Shown piece after piece: positions 11,201-19,682 of a DNA stretch of 64,000 nt. Where the stretch lies: NCBI RefSeq assembly GCF_022267515.1, contig NZ_JAKFGB010000007.1, forward strand, positions 1 to 64,000, written 5' to 3'. Every line of letters starts with the position of its first letter. Position 1 is the first letter of the stretch. The position numbers and the translations under genes are program-made. The notes below the pieces were generated by a model. The model was not told the DNA's origin. It did not search any database and worked only from the letters and a program-made list of their open reading frames with translations. Origin of the DNA: Rubinisphaera margarita. Its GTDB lineage: Bacteria > Planctomycetota > Planctomycetia > Planctomycetales > Planctomycetaceae.

Positions 11201-11581
11201 TGTCAACGAAAGCATATCAAACGCCGCTGAAAAGCCGTCGCCCCGCGTTGTATCGTTAATGACCATTCCGCCGAGATTGAACTCGACTCGCTCGACGTCG
11301 GCATTGACCTGAGCGGTGAAACGATTGTTCGTAAACGACGAGCGTCCCGTCGAGAACAGCCCGGCATCAAAACCGGTCAGAATCCGGACATCATCCGCTT
11401 CGCTCGAGACACCAAGACTATCTCCCAGACCAAGAATGGTTGCTGCCAGCAGCGTTCTCGATTCAAGGACATCGGCAAACTGATACGACCTTTGCAGGGA
11501 TCTCCGTCGGCGTGTGGCTACTCTTTTCTGAGCGTTCTCTGAGTGCGATATCAACAAACGAGAAATACGTCTACGGCCCAT
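5213..11581 (-). CDS. Giant secreted protein with VWA domain, beta-helix repeats, SdrD-like B domain and FG-GAP repeats
   Basis: 2122 residues with a LESRTLLAAT N-terminal planctomycete motif. A von Willebrand A domain (about 612-785) has an intact MIDAS start, DRSGSMSG. Residues about 1025-1530 hold four imperfect repeats of the type LTSDVYV...L.I.PGV..... SSYEIIV, which fit a parallel beta-helix. A SdrD B-like segment (GRFWNDTNGNNRDD, about 1567-1640) is followed by FG-GAP-like repeats (about 1680-2080) closely related to those of the giant gene downstream, and by the shared tail SRVDLLEYLDGITR. AGGAG sits 9 bases before the ATG, which supports this start. It is probably a cell-surface adhesin or S-layer-associated protein; the ligand is unknown. 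The high similarity of the C-terminal third to its neighbour suggests module duplication. Confidence 0.9.
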   Translation of the reverse strand: MGRRRISRLLISHSENAQKRVATRRRRSLQRSYQFADVLESRTLLAATILGLGDSLGVSSEADDVRILTGFDAGLFSTGRSSFTNNRFTAQVNADVERVEFNLGGMVINDTTRGDGFSAAFDMLSLTAGASLTATPFDASGVAGSAFHVSLPVVELPGWLQDTRTTLEDVRFDPLEGYDLDVKVEHVGPASGFSVSTPAEWKLSVGDIDLFDFSGLETSFTMASTFSIDVSATPAGPVVAHDHAFLFDAMLLGADLFDDPIVVSTEASHTESRSFSADFNLLNHSASADFEASITVGGSFSPNINNQTLALDGIAASVFINPELMATVNLPEIPVPLPGVPGVAIGEIAPQIVFGLGGQNDRMFQLQGGVTSGGSFTPELIFQPAASLTLSAAAVTPPSATVRAVVGKASLEIGATLLQNFTFEYNGVAPEGLVDARGSLDVEGTAEYDPPDLFWSTTAPYSVDLFSWHAADWNLEGAGSFDSKDDSPTVVQGAVGVDLAKAVRRYDGLVLSQAPTFSDGQQTSDQFQFRLTEQAGPDASIQVLNPDGTPGLIAEVIDRSGATVGTGQTLADGSLRISMPDAPANVEGDSSDFYTLIVRNSNGTRTRYGLIFNLELDGINIATVLDRSGSMSGANLTSMQDAAAQFVRLLDQEDALGIASFADSSTVDMSLMVIGPDETVRNQAISVINAINASGNTNIGSGLIAGGNILSVASPESDRAIVLLSDGEHNSGPSPLGAIPAGIPVFTIAFGSGADRALLRQIAEQSGGQFLDVPDPAAIRAAFEQVSGSISGESEQFRTVGTVQQNQTLGIGTTTVDPSDSEMRMFVSFPGSDLDFVLTAPDGRTITKSTTAPDIDLRVYEDATSESFVIRTPMPGEWQISLLGVDTEPGGEPFEAFARLKSDVTGSLDVPVSQITLDNPLPVSLALGDTIGAIGNATVRATITFPGGGTETITLHDSGLNEYTGEFSTLTQLGSHAMSVEMTGLTNDGVPFSKTVLDSIDVVASVDVSGAHAGGWSTLQSPYNLTSDVYVESGTTLTIDPGVVVTTNSSSYEIIVREGGRLIIGGNTGADLGAEIIVEEGGAIEAENSLFRAGGIIANGTMVSFTGNDFTAGSLEVGPEIVPQLNGNQLPEVLSIDQGDIDQAVDWDLNGVLEYRLTGDVTVDGVDAILSLDPSGVLTQSSSSYELIVGNGGSVVTRGSTIAGEIHVGTNSPGLLNAANSQWSGQGSLRLGQYATGTLTGGEFDANAEVYIAPDRLDLLNANTLPSVVYMLSGTIASDVTWATPATTELRLTSDVYVSGLAADLTIAPGVTVSRSSTSYQIIAQNGSSLTVDGVVMNAEIWAGFTGTANLSAVQTQWGGSSLLRIGAGFQGMISNNVFAAGAYVYAHPEKVPQLRGNDLPNEIGILDGRIGRKIAWDLNGVDVYRLGSGDVTVSGVGAELSVKPGSEITRNSTGYDFFVHTFGSLVLEGVEITGDVALQSSSSAQITNVAWTGVIDISSSAQVVIRENDLSDATIDTDGSPLHTIDLSRNFWGTSDLGVIKDEINDREDNSNLPLVVVEPLIQSGDIVGRFWNDTNGNNRDDRFEEDGRAGVTVQLRRSSNNQIVATATTDAEGYYQFSSVADGQYYLSAALPANLRPVAADVGDDLRDSDFSPATLRTGSFQFNVATSPFIATFDGGVRERTSGNHSTLVGFVNGNWWMAAADSSGNYANHVAASGPASSFRQVLQGDFNGDGIQDLAAWLHNREWRIGIGDGDGQFTFSTWTEWAHPEIKEVHVGDFNNDGLDDIIGLFNNGNRGRWWVAQSNGSRFMNRHWGDYGNYHGIETVLVGNFDGLKGDDLTVVASSGVVWMVKTSNTRFQYLNSHRWNLSNGFEFAQVGNFNGDTRDDVLAVFGTGPQRHVFVAKSTGPATGFYSSNWSDWTVNQSLDAVVVGDFDGDGRDNVAGLLNGTRIWFGESNGQTFTMEHWLRWNAASSGLQSIAVGDSNGDGLSDIFGRAADGMWHAAESTGDSFVDRELVEWSSSVEWRHVQAGRFVGTHSSAANATAFKTGSPVPASREVNAGDNTAIATRWAGKADVVVTAPLAMEGQVLPPASLKDQGASESDYDVFSRVDLLEYLDGITR

Positions 11582-11861
11582 AGCAAAGCGCTCCTGCCAG
11601 ATAGAGTTGTAAGGATTCTATCGGTCTTAGTGGATTGCATCACCAATTACAATAAACATATGCACCTGTGTGTTCGATTTCACACTATCCACAAGAATGA
11701 GCACATCGACGACGTCAGCAGAGCGCACAGGAAGCAAGGAATTCCCTGGTCCTCCCCTAAATCCAGTCACAGCAAATCCATCTCAGCAGCCTCAGCCGTT
11801 TCTCAGTCTCCCGCAACACAACTGACTGAACTCGACCGCAGCCCCTATCTCGGGAATTCCA
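11582..11861. other. Upstream region of the VWA giant gene
   Basis: About 280 bases preceding the minus-strand giant gene and running into a transposon remnant. It contains an AT-rich stretch near 11640-11700 that probably includes the promoter of the giant gene. No coding frame is supported. Confidence 0.4.
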
Positions 11862-12118
11862 TTGAACTTCTTCATCGCCTCCTCCACCGACCGGGAACTG
11901 GCCAAATACATCAAGTACCCGAAACACGAAACAAGATCCTCCGGACTCGGCTGCCGAAGCAGATTCACACGACAAGCGTTTCGTCTCGCAGTAGGATGTG
12001 CGTGCGGTAGCATATCAGCGTCCCTGCCCTCCTGTTTCGTCCGACTCAGTCCGCGGCCTCGTCTCTCAAGCGAGAACCCTGTCGCGGGATTGCGTCGCGT
12101 CAAATACAACCGTTGAAC
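11862..12118 (+). mobile_element. Transposon remnant A (N-terminal transposase scrap plus right end)
   Basis: Bases from about 11862 to 11985 match the start of the DDE transposase seen at 16758 (ACCGGGAACTGGCCAA..., CGAAGCAGATTCACAC) but are frameshifted. Bases 12015-12118 match the right-end region shared by the other copies: CGACTCAGTCCGCGGC, then a CAAATACAACCGTTGAACAGG-like end. The middle of the element is missing. This is the most decayed of five related remnants in the window. Confidence 0.7.
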
Positions 12119-12317
12119 AGGCGGCGTCCAAGTGGTCGAATTGGAACGACTCGAAGCTGACCGGTTTCGGCGGTACAAGGAAGACTTCAGCTATGAATTC
12201 TATGTTGCACGCAAGCGATGAATCGCAACCGGAGACACTCCGACATGCAACAGACGCCACGCCTCAGGTCGGTGGCTGGCTGAAAGCGGGAAGACAATAC
12301 TGGCGGCGAATGCAATA

Positions 12318-14306
12318 ATGATCAACATGCCACACCAAACTCGATTCACTCGCCGGACTGCTGCATTCTTGATGGCTTGCAGCCTGATCGCCGGACTGCT
12401 GCCGGGCGCCGCCTCTGTTGCCATTGCCGAGGAGCAACACGACGACAGTCACGATCCCGCTGTTCAGTTCGAAAAGGCCCAGACCGAAGCCGAACTACGG
12501 GCCGACGCTGAGAGAGTTCTCAAGAAGAAGGTCGAACCGTTCGTCAAGAACTACTGCATCAGTTGTCACGGAACCCGACCTGAGGCGGGGATCAACCTCC
12601 AGTCGGCACTCCGAACTCCCGGCGCTACGTCCTCATTCCTGCATTGGAAGAAGGCGGTGGCGAACGTCAAGGTGGATGACATGCCGCCCGACTATGCCGA
12701 TAACATTCCAACCGATGAGGAGCGCCGCCAATTCATCGAGGGGATCGGCAAGCTCAAGTACCTGGCCCAACGCGACCCCGGTCCCTTTGTCATCCGTCGC
12801 TTGAGCAAGGTGGAGTACGGCAATACGCTCCACGACCTGTACGGTGTGGCTCCATCCATCGCCGACAGCCTGCCCGAGGAAGTCGTCGGCGAGGGATATC
12901 TCAATTCGATCTCTCCGCTGCAGTCGGAGTTGTTTCTCGACATCGCCAACAAGGTGATCGAACAGGTCGTGGTTCCGGAGGGGCAACCGCCCACCGAAGT
13001 CCAGCGGCGCCTATTTGGAGAGTCGCCCCCCGACGGTGCTGATTACCGTGAGGCGGCGCGGAAGATTGCGCGCTCCCTGGCTCGCGACGCTTACCGTCGT
13101 CCCCCGACCGAAACAGAGCTGGATGTGCTGGTGGGCGTCTTCGATCTTGGTCGCGAGAACGATCTGAATTACACGGCTTCACTAAGTCTGATGTGGAAGG
13201 CGATCCTCGTCTCTCCGCAATTCCTCTTCATCACGCCTGCAGGGGGATTTGACTCGGAAGACGCCATTGTACCGCTGGACGACTATCAATTGGCTTCCCG
13301 ACTCTCCTACCTGCTGTGGTCGGCTCCGCCGGACGCCGAACTGTCCGACCTGGCTGACAAGGGCGAACTCCGCCAGCCCGAAGTGCTGCGAGCACAAGCG
13401 GAGCGTCTACTGAGGCATCCGCGTTCACGAGCCCTGTTCGATGGCTTCGGTGCTCAGTGGCTGGGCGTGGGTGGGCTGGAGCATCAGACGTTTGACCCGG
13501 ACGTTTTCCCGCAGATGACCCCCGCTTTGCGAGAGGCGATGGTGGAAGAAGCACGTCTGTTCTTCGAGAGCATCATCCGGGAGAACCAGAGCGTCTTCCG
13601 ATTTGTGGACAGCGACTACACCTTCCTGAATGAGACGCTTGCAGAGTTGTACGGGCTGGAGCAATCCGTAAAGGGCCCGGCCATGCGGAGGGTTAAGCTC
13701 GATGACCCTAACCGGGGCGGCATCCTGGGCATGCCGGCCACGCTGGCCACGACGTCGTTTCCTAACCGGACAAGTCCCGTCATGCGTGGTGTCTGGGTAC
13801 TCGAACAGATCTTGGGAGAACGTGTCCCTCCGCCTCCGCCGAACGTCCCCGAACTCGAGGAGCAGGAGCAGGAACAGAAGAACGTAGAGGCATTGACACT
13901 GCGTCAACGGACGGAGCTACACCAATCAGAACCGACTTGCGCTAACTGTCACAAGGTTCTCGATCCGATCGGCTTCGGATTAGAGAATTTCGACGCGATT
14001 GGGCGATGGCGCGAACGAGATGAAGTCGGCGTCGCGATCGACTCAGCGGGGAAACTTCCCAATGGGGAAGGCTTCTCCACTCCCGCTGAATTGAAGGCCC
14101 TGTTGGCGCAGCGAAAGGCAGATCTGGCTCGAAACCTGACTGAGCGGTTGATGGCCTACTCGCTCGGGCGACAACTGGAAGGCTACGATGAACTCGTGAT
14201 CGACCAACTGATGGTCAAGATCGCTCAGGACGATTACAGAATGCGGACGATGATCACTGAAGTCATCACCAGCTACTTGTTCACGCATCGCAAAGTCAAA
14301 GGATGA
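12318..14306 (+). CDS. DUF1587/DUF1592/DUF1588/DUF1585 planctomycete cytochrome-type protein
   Basis: 662 residues with a signal peptide (hydrophobic AAFLMACSLIAGLLPGAASVAIA after RR). A haem-binding CISCH motif lies at about residue 80-84 (PSCyt1-type cytochrome), followed by the DUF1587-1595-1592-1588-1585 arrangement usual for this planctomycete family. A second CANCH motif at about 541-545 lies in DUF1588 before LDPIGFGLENFDAIGRWR. The family is abundant in planctomycetes and always sits with a DUF1552 gene; its substrate is not established, and a periplasmic electron-transfer or polysaccharide-oxidation role is only inferred. The downstream gene starts 3 bases after the stop, so the two are surely co-transcribed. 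Confidence 0.92.
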   Translation: MINMPHQTRFTRRTAAFLMACSLIAGLLPGAASVAIAEEQHDDSHDPAVQFEKAQTEAELRADAERVLKKKVEPFVKNYCISCHGTRPEAGINLQSALRTPGATSSFLHWKKAVANVKVDDMPPDYADNIPTDEERRQFIEGIGKLKYLAQRDPGPFVIRRLSKVEYGNTLHDLYGVAPSIADSLPEEVVGEGYLNSISPLQSELFLDIANKVIEQVVVPEGQPPTEVQRRLFGESPPDGADYREAARKIARSLARDAYRRPPTETELDVLVGVFDLGRENDLNYTASLSLMWKAILVSPQFLFITPAGGFDSEDAIVPLDDYQLASRLSYLLWSAPPDAELSDLADKGELRQPEVLRAQAERLLRHPRSRALFDGFGAQWLGVGGLEHQTFDPDVFPQMTPALREAMVEEARLFFESIIRENQSVFRFVDSDYTFLNETLAELYGLEQSVKGPAMRRVKLDDPNRGGILGMPATLATTSFPNRTSPVMRGVWVLEQILGERVPPPPPNVPELEEQEQEQKNVEALTLRQRTELHQSEPTCANCHKVLDPIGFGLENFDAIGRWRERDEVGVAIDSAGKLPNGEGFSTPAELKALLAQRKADLARNLTERLMAYSLGRQLEGYDELVIDQLMVKIAQDDYRMRTMITEVITSYLFTHRKVKG

Positions 14307-14309
14307 ATC

Positions 14310-15686
14310 ATGAAGATCCACTCTCCGATCAATCGTCGCAGCTTTCTGAAGGGAGCGGGAGTTTCCCTCGCACTGCCTCTGCTGGATTCCGTGGGCTGGG
14401 CGGCGGGCGGCAACCCCGCCCAGCCGCCGGTGCGGCTGGGGTTCATGTATATGCCACACGGCGTCATCATGGATGAGTTCTGGCCGGAGAGCCCGGAGTC
14501 GTATCACGAGTCGCCACCACCAGCGATCGAGTCACTGCGTCCGATCCTGGACCAGTGCCTGATGATGAAGGGCATTTCCGGCGTGCCGACTTCGCCCTTC
14601 AGCGGCGCGCCGCACGCGCTGGAGTTGTCGACCTGGCTCACAGCCACCCTCCCGGACGCGGAGACACGCAGCCGCATCAATATCGCGATCTCGGCCGACC
14701 AAATCATGGCCAATTATGTGGGAGCCCATACGTTGCTGCCCTCGCTGGAACTGGCGACCATGCCGCAAACGTGGAAAGAGAATCAGGCAGGCCTGCATGA
14801 GGCGTACTACTCACATTGCAGCTACCGCTCTCCCACGCAGCCTGTCCCCGCCGAAATCGATCCCCGGAACGTCCTGAATAGACTCTTCGGCAAGAAGGGC
14901 GAAGCCGGGCGAGTGACCAGGGCCAACCCGCTCGACCGGCAGATGCTTGACCGGGTGCTCGGGGGCGCGCGGGACCTGCGTCAGACATTGGCCAGGTCCG
15001 ACCAGCAGAAGCTCGACGAGTACCTCGACAGCGTGCGCTCCGTCGAACGACGAATTGCTGCCATCGAAATGCGCCAACAGGAGGCAGCCCTGGAAAAAGC
15101 TGGCGTCCGCTCAACCAAACGCCATGACAGCGACTCGCCGCCCATCGAGGTGAAGATCCCCGAGGGGGACAAGCGCAGCGAGTACATGCAGGTCATGTGC
15201 GACCTGAATGTGTTGGCATTCCAGACCGATACGACTCGCGTCAGCACCTACATCGGGTCCACGCCCAATGGCGTGTCTTACCCCGAGCTGGGATTCACGG
15301 ACAAACACCATTCGCAGACTCACCACGAGAACAGACAAGAGATGGTCCGCAAAGTGGCGGCAATCACGAAGTTCAACATCGATCAATTCGCCTATATGGT
15401 GAACAAGATGGCCAACCTGCGCGAGGGGGACGGCACGCTACTCGACAACTGCATCATGATGTGGGGCTCCGGCCTGGAAGACGGCAACCGACACTCCCGA
15501 GAGAATCTCCCCTTTATCATCGCTGGCCGCGGCGGCGGCTCCATCAATACGGGCCGCTTCCTGCCGGACGTGAAAGGAAATCAGGGAGACTTGTTGAGCA
15601 CGTTGCTGAGCTGCGCTGGAGTTCCGCTGGACCGTCCCATTGGGATTGCAACCAAACAAATCTCCGAGATCTCTGCCAATTCCTGA
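14310..15686 (+). CDS. DUF1552 family secreted protein
   Basis: 458 residues starting with a twin-arginine-like signal, INRRSFLKGAGVSLALPLLD, so export by the Tat route is likely. The body matches the DUF1552 family (LGFMYMPHGVIMDEFWP, GAPHALELSTWLT, YMQVMCDLNVLAFQTDTTRV, DNCIMMWGSGLEDGNRHS). AAAGGATG precedes the ATG. It is the obligate partner of the DUF1592 protein directly upstream; the joint biochemical role is unknown. A truncated transposon begins within a few bases of the stop codon, so the extreme C-terminus or the terminator may have been altered by that insertion. Confidence 0.92.
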   Translation: MKIHSPINRRSFLKGAGVSLALPLLDSVGWAAGGNPAQPPVRLGFMYMPHGVIMDEFWPESPESYHESPPPAIESLRPILDQCLMMKGISGVPTSPFSGAPHALELSTWLTATLPDAETRSRINIAISADQIMANYVGAHTLLPSLELATMPQTWKENQAGLHEAYYSHCSYRSPTQPVPAEIDPRNVLNRLFGKKGEAGRVTRANPLDRQMLDRVLGGARDLRQTLARSDQQKLDEYLDSVRSVERRIAAIEMRQQEAALEKAGVRSTKRHDSDSPPIEVKIPEGDKRSEYMQVMCDLNVLAFQTDTTRVSTYIGSTPNGVSYPELGFTDKHHSQTHHENRQEMVRKVAAITKFNIDQFAYMVNKMANLREGDGTLLDNCIMMWGSGLEDGNRHSRENLPFIIAGRGGGSINTGRFLPDVKGNQGDLLSTLLSCAGVPLDRPIGIATKQISEISANS

Positions 15687-15688
15687 GA

Positions 15689-16378
15689 TCCCAGGGCGGA
15701 CAGCGGAAGCAGCGAGAACTGCGGGAAATCGTTATCGAAATCGCGAACACCACGGGCTTCGGATATACCCGTATCATTGGCGAGTTGCGAAAAACTGGCA
15801 CCAAAAACATCAGCCGCCAGACGGTCAGGAACATCCTCAAGGAGCACGGCATCGAGCCGGGGCCCGGCCGTACGTCCGGCTCAGGGACCGAGTTCCTGAA
15901 CCGACATGGTGAGACCCTGTGGGGCTGTGACTTCTTTTCCTTGAAGTCGATGACAGCCAGAGGCGTACGTGATCTTTACATGCTGGTGTTCCTCAACATG
16001 CAGACTCGGGAAGCGATTGTGACGGAGTCGACTTATCGGCCGAACTCAGCTTGGGTGTGCCGGCAGACCAAGTGGTTCGCGGAGCAGACGCGCGAGCGGG
16101 ATAGGAAGCCCGCAATCGTCGTTCATGATCTCGATGCAAAGTTCACGCGGAAGTTTCGAGAGACGGTGAAGACCCAGGGGATGAAGACGAATCCGTTGCC
16201 CAAAGCGTCACCGAACTTGAATGGCCGCTGTGAGCGGTTCATTGAGACCATCGAACTGGAGTGTCTCAACAAGTTCATTGTGTTCGGGAGACGGCACTTG
16301 GACTATCTGACGGATTGGTACGTGGAGTATTACAACCATCATCGCACTCACATGGAGCGAGATCATTTGCCCCTTCAA
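15689..16378 (+). pseudogene. Transposon remnant B: 5'-truncated DDE integrase-type transposase
   Basis: Homology to the transposase of remnant C begins at about 15690, directly after the DUF1552 stop (GGQRKQRELREIVIEIA...). The frame keeps an HTH part (TRIIGELRKTGTKNISRQTV) and a complete rve-type catalytic core: WGCDFFS, VVHDLDAKF and CERFIETIELECLN supply the D, D and E. It lacks the first roughly 100 residues, and after HMERDHLP the normal C-terminus is replaced by the left end of another copy. The open frame runs on to 16489 only through foreign sequence. It is not expected to transpose by itself. Confidence 0.85.
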
Positions 16379-17590
16379 TTCCGTAGGCGGCCTGCGACTT
16401 TCAGCGGAACGGTCTTAATGCTCAACATGCAGGGATTTTACGTCAAACACTCACTTTTGCAAAGCGTTGCAAACCAGCGCATTCCGTAGCGTATATGCTC
16501 CGTATTGGACGAGGATCTCCGTAGATTCCGTAATGGAAATTGCCGCCCTTTTTCCCCACCGACGGCAGCCCGTTTCAGAGTGATTCCTCGAAACCGAGAA
16601 CTCCCGGCAGGCCCTTCTTTGTCGCCAATTCTGGCTGCACAACCACCCTACCCATCTCGCTTGAATCTCGGCACTTTTCTGGCAGATTCTCGGGCACAAG
16701 GTGCTGTTCAATGAATGTGCTACACCCTCCAGAATACGATCTCCGGACAATACCGAGATGGCCAAAATATTCCACCCACTGCTCGCTCTGATCGCCTCCG
16801 CCACTGACCGAGAACTGACCGAGAACTGACCGAGAACTGACCGAGAACTGACCGAGAACTGGCCGAGAACTGGCCAAGTACATCGAGTACCTGAAGCACG
16901 CGAACAAGATCCTCCGGGCTCGCCTGCCCAAGCAGATTCACACAACGATTAGGGAGCGGGAGATACTGCTCAAGCACGGCAAGCAACTCGCCCAGGCATT
17001 TCACGAGTTGACCACGATCGTCTCGCTGTCAACGTTCCTGCGGTGGCTCCGGGAAGCGGACGGCCACAAGCCGAAACCCGCGAACCCCAAAGGCGGCCAG
17101 CGAGAGCCACGCGAAGTGCGGACAATCGCAATCGAAATCGCGAAGACGACGGGATTCGGTTACACCACGATCATCGGCGAGCTGCGTAAACTCAGCATCA
17201 AAAACATCAGCCGGCAGACTGTGCGGAATATCTTGAAAGAACACTGCTTTGAACCAGGACCAGATCAAACATCTCATCACCGAAGCTATATGGAGCGGGC
17301 TCTTATCCCGCCGATCCGAGAGTTGCCCGGCGAGGTTGAGACACTTGATCTCAATGAGCTTGAGGTGCGGTCTTACGTCGGTGGGCAGGTCAAATTGTTC
17401 GCAAGAAAAGCGGCATAGAAGATCGGCGAGCGCCTCGTCGCGCGAGACGGTGAACTTGCGCCGTCAGTTAGGATTTCTCCTGCCCTCCACTTTCGTCCAA
17501 CTCAGTCCGCGGCTTCCCCAATCTGGGCTCACCTCATCTCGCGGGACTGATATGCGTCACTCGCATCTATTGAACAGGAGATCGCATGCC
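16379..17590 (+). mobile_element. Transposon remnant C: left end, frameshifted transposase start, tail and right end
   Basis: Bases 16379-16757 match 31156-31542 (left end and leader: TTCCGTAGGCG, TTTTGCAAAGCGTTGCAAA, AAGGTGCTGTTCAATGAATG). The transposase starts at ATG 16758 (MAKIFHPLLALIASATDREL) but is frameshifted by a tandem repeat. The frame resumes and can be read from 17008 to 17418 (LKHGKQLAQAF..., ISRQTVRNILKEH), with the catalytic core deleted: it jumps from PGPDQTSHH straight to the tail SYVGGQVKLFARKAA. The right-end sequence follows to about 17590. A non-functional internal-deletion copy. Confidence 0.8.
16803..16876 (+). repeat. 11-bp tandem repeat that frameshifts the transposase
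   Basis: Five perfect copies of ACTGACCGAGA (16803-16857), one variant ACTGGCCGAGA (16858-16868) and a partial copy. The related copy at 31579 has only one unit here. The extra 55 bases are not a multiple of three and bring a TGA into the transposase frame. Confidence 0.95.
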
Positions 17591-17753
17591 ACAGTTTGTG
17601 ACTCTTCCAATTCAATAAACACGAAGCCAGGGACTTTTTAGCTCTCATCTGGCCCTTTTGTGACAGTGCCCGTTAGAAGTTTGTCTTGATCATCGCCTCC
17701 ATTTTTTTCGCGAAATGAAAGCGATGCTGGCCGCACACTTCTGAGGTTCCGTC

Positions 17754-19481
17754 ATGTCCATCGTCACAATCTGTCCCGGCTGCGGGAGAAATTTTCAGGT
17801 TGACTCGAAACTCGTCAGTCGAAGGGTCATTTGCCACAGCTGCGAAACGCGTTTTGTGGTTGCCGAAGGAGAGGGGCTGCAGGAAACAAACGGAACACAG
17901 AGCAGCCAGGCTAGAGTCAGCAAAAACAGAACTGTATCCCCATCGATAGCTGGCGAGAACTCTGCAACGCCGAATGGAAATTCCTCCGGCCTAAAAACTG
18001 AGTACAGCCGTCACGCTGAAAACACGAAGGTCGCTATCGAGAATCTCGCCACGTTCTATTTTAACGAAACCCCTGCCATTGCTCGCTGTCTGGGAGATCT
18101 CTTGCTTTCGTTGTTCGATGGCGGAGACGAGCCGGGAGAATTGAAGTTACCTCCCGATATTGATCACGAACAGGTTCACACTCAGGGACGCGAAGGATGG
18201 GCAGTCACGCTTCCCCCTCATTGCATCGTCTGCGGCAAGAAGACGAAGCGTGTCTTCCATCTTGAAGAGCGGGTACTCAGTCCCGGCTATTCTTCGCTGC
18301 TTGTCGGCCTCGGGATGATGGGATCGCTTCTGATCTGGTGGAGTCAGATCGGCTGGATGATCACGCTCGCTATCACAGCTCTTTGGCTCGTGCTCGCTTA
18401 TTTCGTGTCCCGTCACATTCCTGTCGAACTGGATTTTTCCCGGTGTAAAACTCATGCCGAAAGTGACGTCATTCCTCGCCTGCGCTTCTTTGAGAAGAAC
18501 TTGATCATTGAAGTGGGACATCGTCGAATTCGACGGGAATTCTTCAGAGAAGATGAAATGGACTTCAATCCAGTCAATGAGGCCCTGCTGCGTCAAACAG
18601 CCGCTGAACGTCGAGATGCACTATTGGTGGCGAGGAAAAAAGGCGAACCGGTCGTTGAACCAGAGCATGATCTTTTAGTTCAGGAAGCACTCCGAACTGG
18701 CATCTTTATCGAAGCGGATGAAAAGAAGGAGCAGGTGCCCGCCAATCGGAAAACGGCGGTGCAAGTACATTCTGGTCACTGCCCGCAATGCGAGCATCCC
18801 GTTAACACGGACCTGGATCAATGCCCGGAATGTGATGCGAGTTTTCGGTCGGGACACTGCAGTGTCTGTGGGAAGTCCTCTTCCGTTGGATCCCCCTGCA
18901 ACTGCAACGCAGGCCTGATCGTTTCCATTGAAGGTACGAAAAAGCGGTTCTGTCGAGGCTGCGGATCGAACTGGGATGGGACGACTCAATACCCTTGGCC
19001 ACCCACATCCACGAAGGTTACCTATTGCCCCCGCTGCCTGATCGATCACAAGGTTGAATTCACGCGGGCGGATGGAATCAAAGATCCTGATCAATATCGA
19101 CTCAAGACCTTTGACCTTAGGATTAACAGAGCGAAAACGGCTGCCCGCAAAGAAATCAAAGAAGAAGCCAGACAAAACAGATCCCGGATGTTCAAAGGGA
19201 TTATGGGTGCGGCAGTCGGTGGAGATGCAGCGTGGGGATATGCCGCGATTGGAGATCCCAAAAAAATGCCACGCAAAGAACGACTGGAACTGGCGACCCT
19301 GCTGAACACTCGCCGCTGGTTCCTGTTGCAAACAGAACTCACGTATGCCTCAAAATGGGAACGCAGAATAATCGTCCTGTCAGGTTGGACGCGAACCTTA
19401 CTGCTCTGGTTTGCCGTGATATCCGTCGCAACAGCAGTCATTTCAATCGCGGTGCAGTGTATCTACTCATCCATCCAATAA
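17754..19481 (+). CDS. MJ0042-type zinc-ribbon membrane protein
   Basis: 575 residues. It begins with an MJ0042-type zinc finger (C7, C10, C27, C30 in CPGCGRNF...CHSCETRF). A hydrophobic pair lies at about 179-222 and a C-terminal transmembrane helix at about 545-570. Between them, residues about 342-430 hold a cluster of CxxC zinc-ribbon knuckles (GHCPQCEHPV, CPECDASF, CSVCGK, FCRGCGSNW, YCPRCLID). GAGG precedes the ATG. No enzymatic motif was recognised and the function is unknown. It heads a run of four plus-strand genes, each starting with or containing a zinc ribbon, which suggests a common complex or a paralogous family. Confidence 0.85.
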   Translation: MSIVTICPGCGRNFQVDSKLVSRRVICHSCETRFVVAEGEGLQETNGTQSSQARVSKNRTVSPSIAGENSATPNGNSSGLKTEYSRHAENTKVAIENLATFYFNETPAIARCLGDLLLSLFDGGDEPGELKLPPDIDHEQVHTQGREGWAVTLPPHCIVCGKKTKRVFHLEERVLSPGYSSLLVGLGMMGSLLIWWSQIGWMITLAITALWLVLAYFVSRHIPVELDFSRCKTHAESDVIPRLRFFEKNLIIEVGHRRIRREFFREDEMDFNPVNEALLRQTAAERRDALLVARKKGEPVVEPEHDLLVQEALRTGIFIEADEKKEQVPANRKTAVQVHSGHCPQCEHPVNTDLDQCPECDASFRSGHCSVCGKSSSVGSPCNCNAGLIVSIEGTKKRFCRGCGSNWDGTTQYPWPPTSTKVTYCPRCLIDHKVEFTRADGIKDPDQYRLKTFDLRINRAKTAARKEIKEEARQNRSRMFKGIMGAAVGGDAAWGYAAIGDPKKMPRKERLELATLLNTRRWFLLQTELTYASKWERRIIVLSGWTRTLLLWFAVISVATAVISIAVQCIYSSIQ

Positions 19482-19682
19482 CCTGGATACGCGTTCTGGA
19501 TAGCACTTCTGCCGTGAGATACGAAAGCATTTTCGTTTTCGTGACAGCGTTTCGTTTCTTAGTGAGAAGCAGGTTTGTTGCGTGACCGACGTCCAACCGA
19601 CTCATCTTGCTCGCTTTATTTCGTTGAATTCGAATAGACTTCAATAACCCTGTGTCCATGCGTTCCTTAAAGCGGAGCATTT

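Noticed and set aside
16803..16876. Short repeats resembling a CRISPR-like array
   Set aside because: The 11-bp units have no spacers and lie inside a transposase reading frame.
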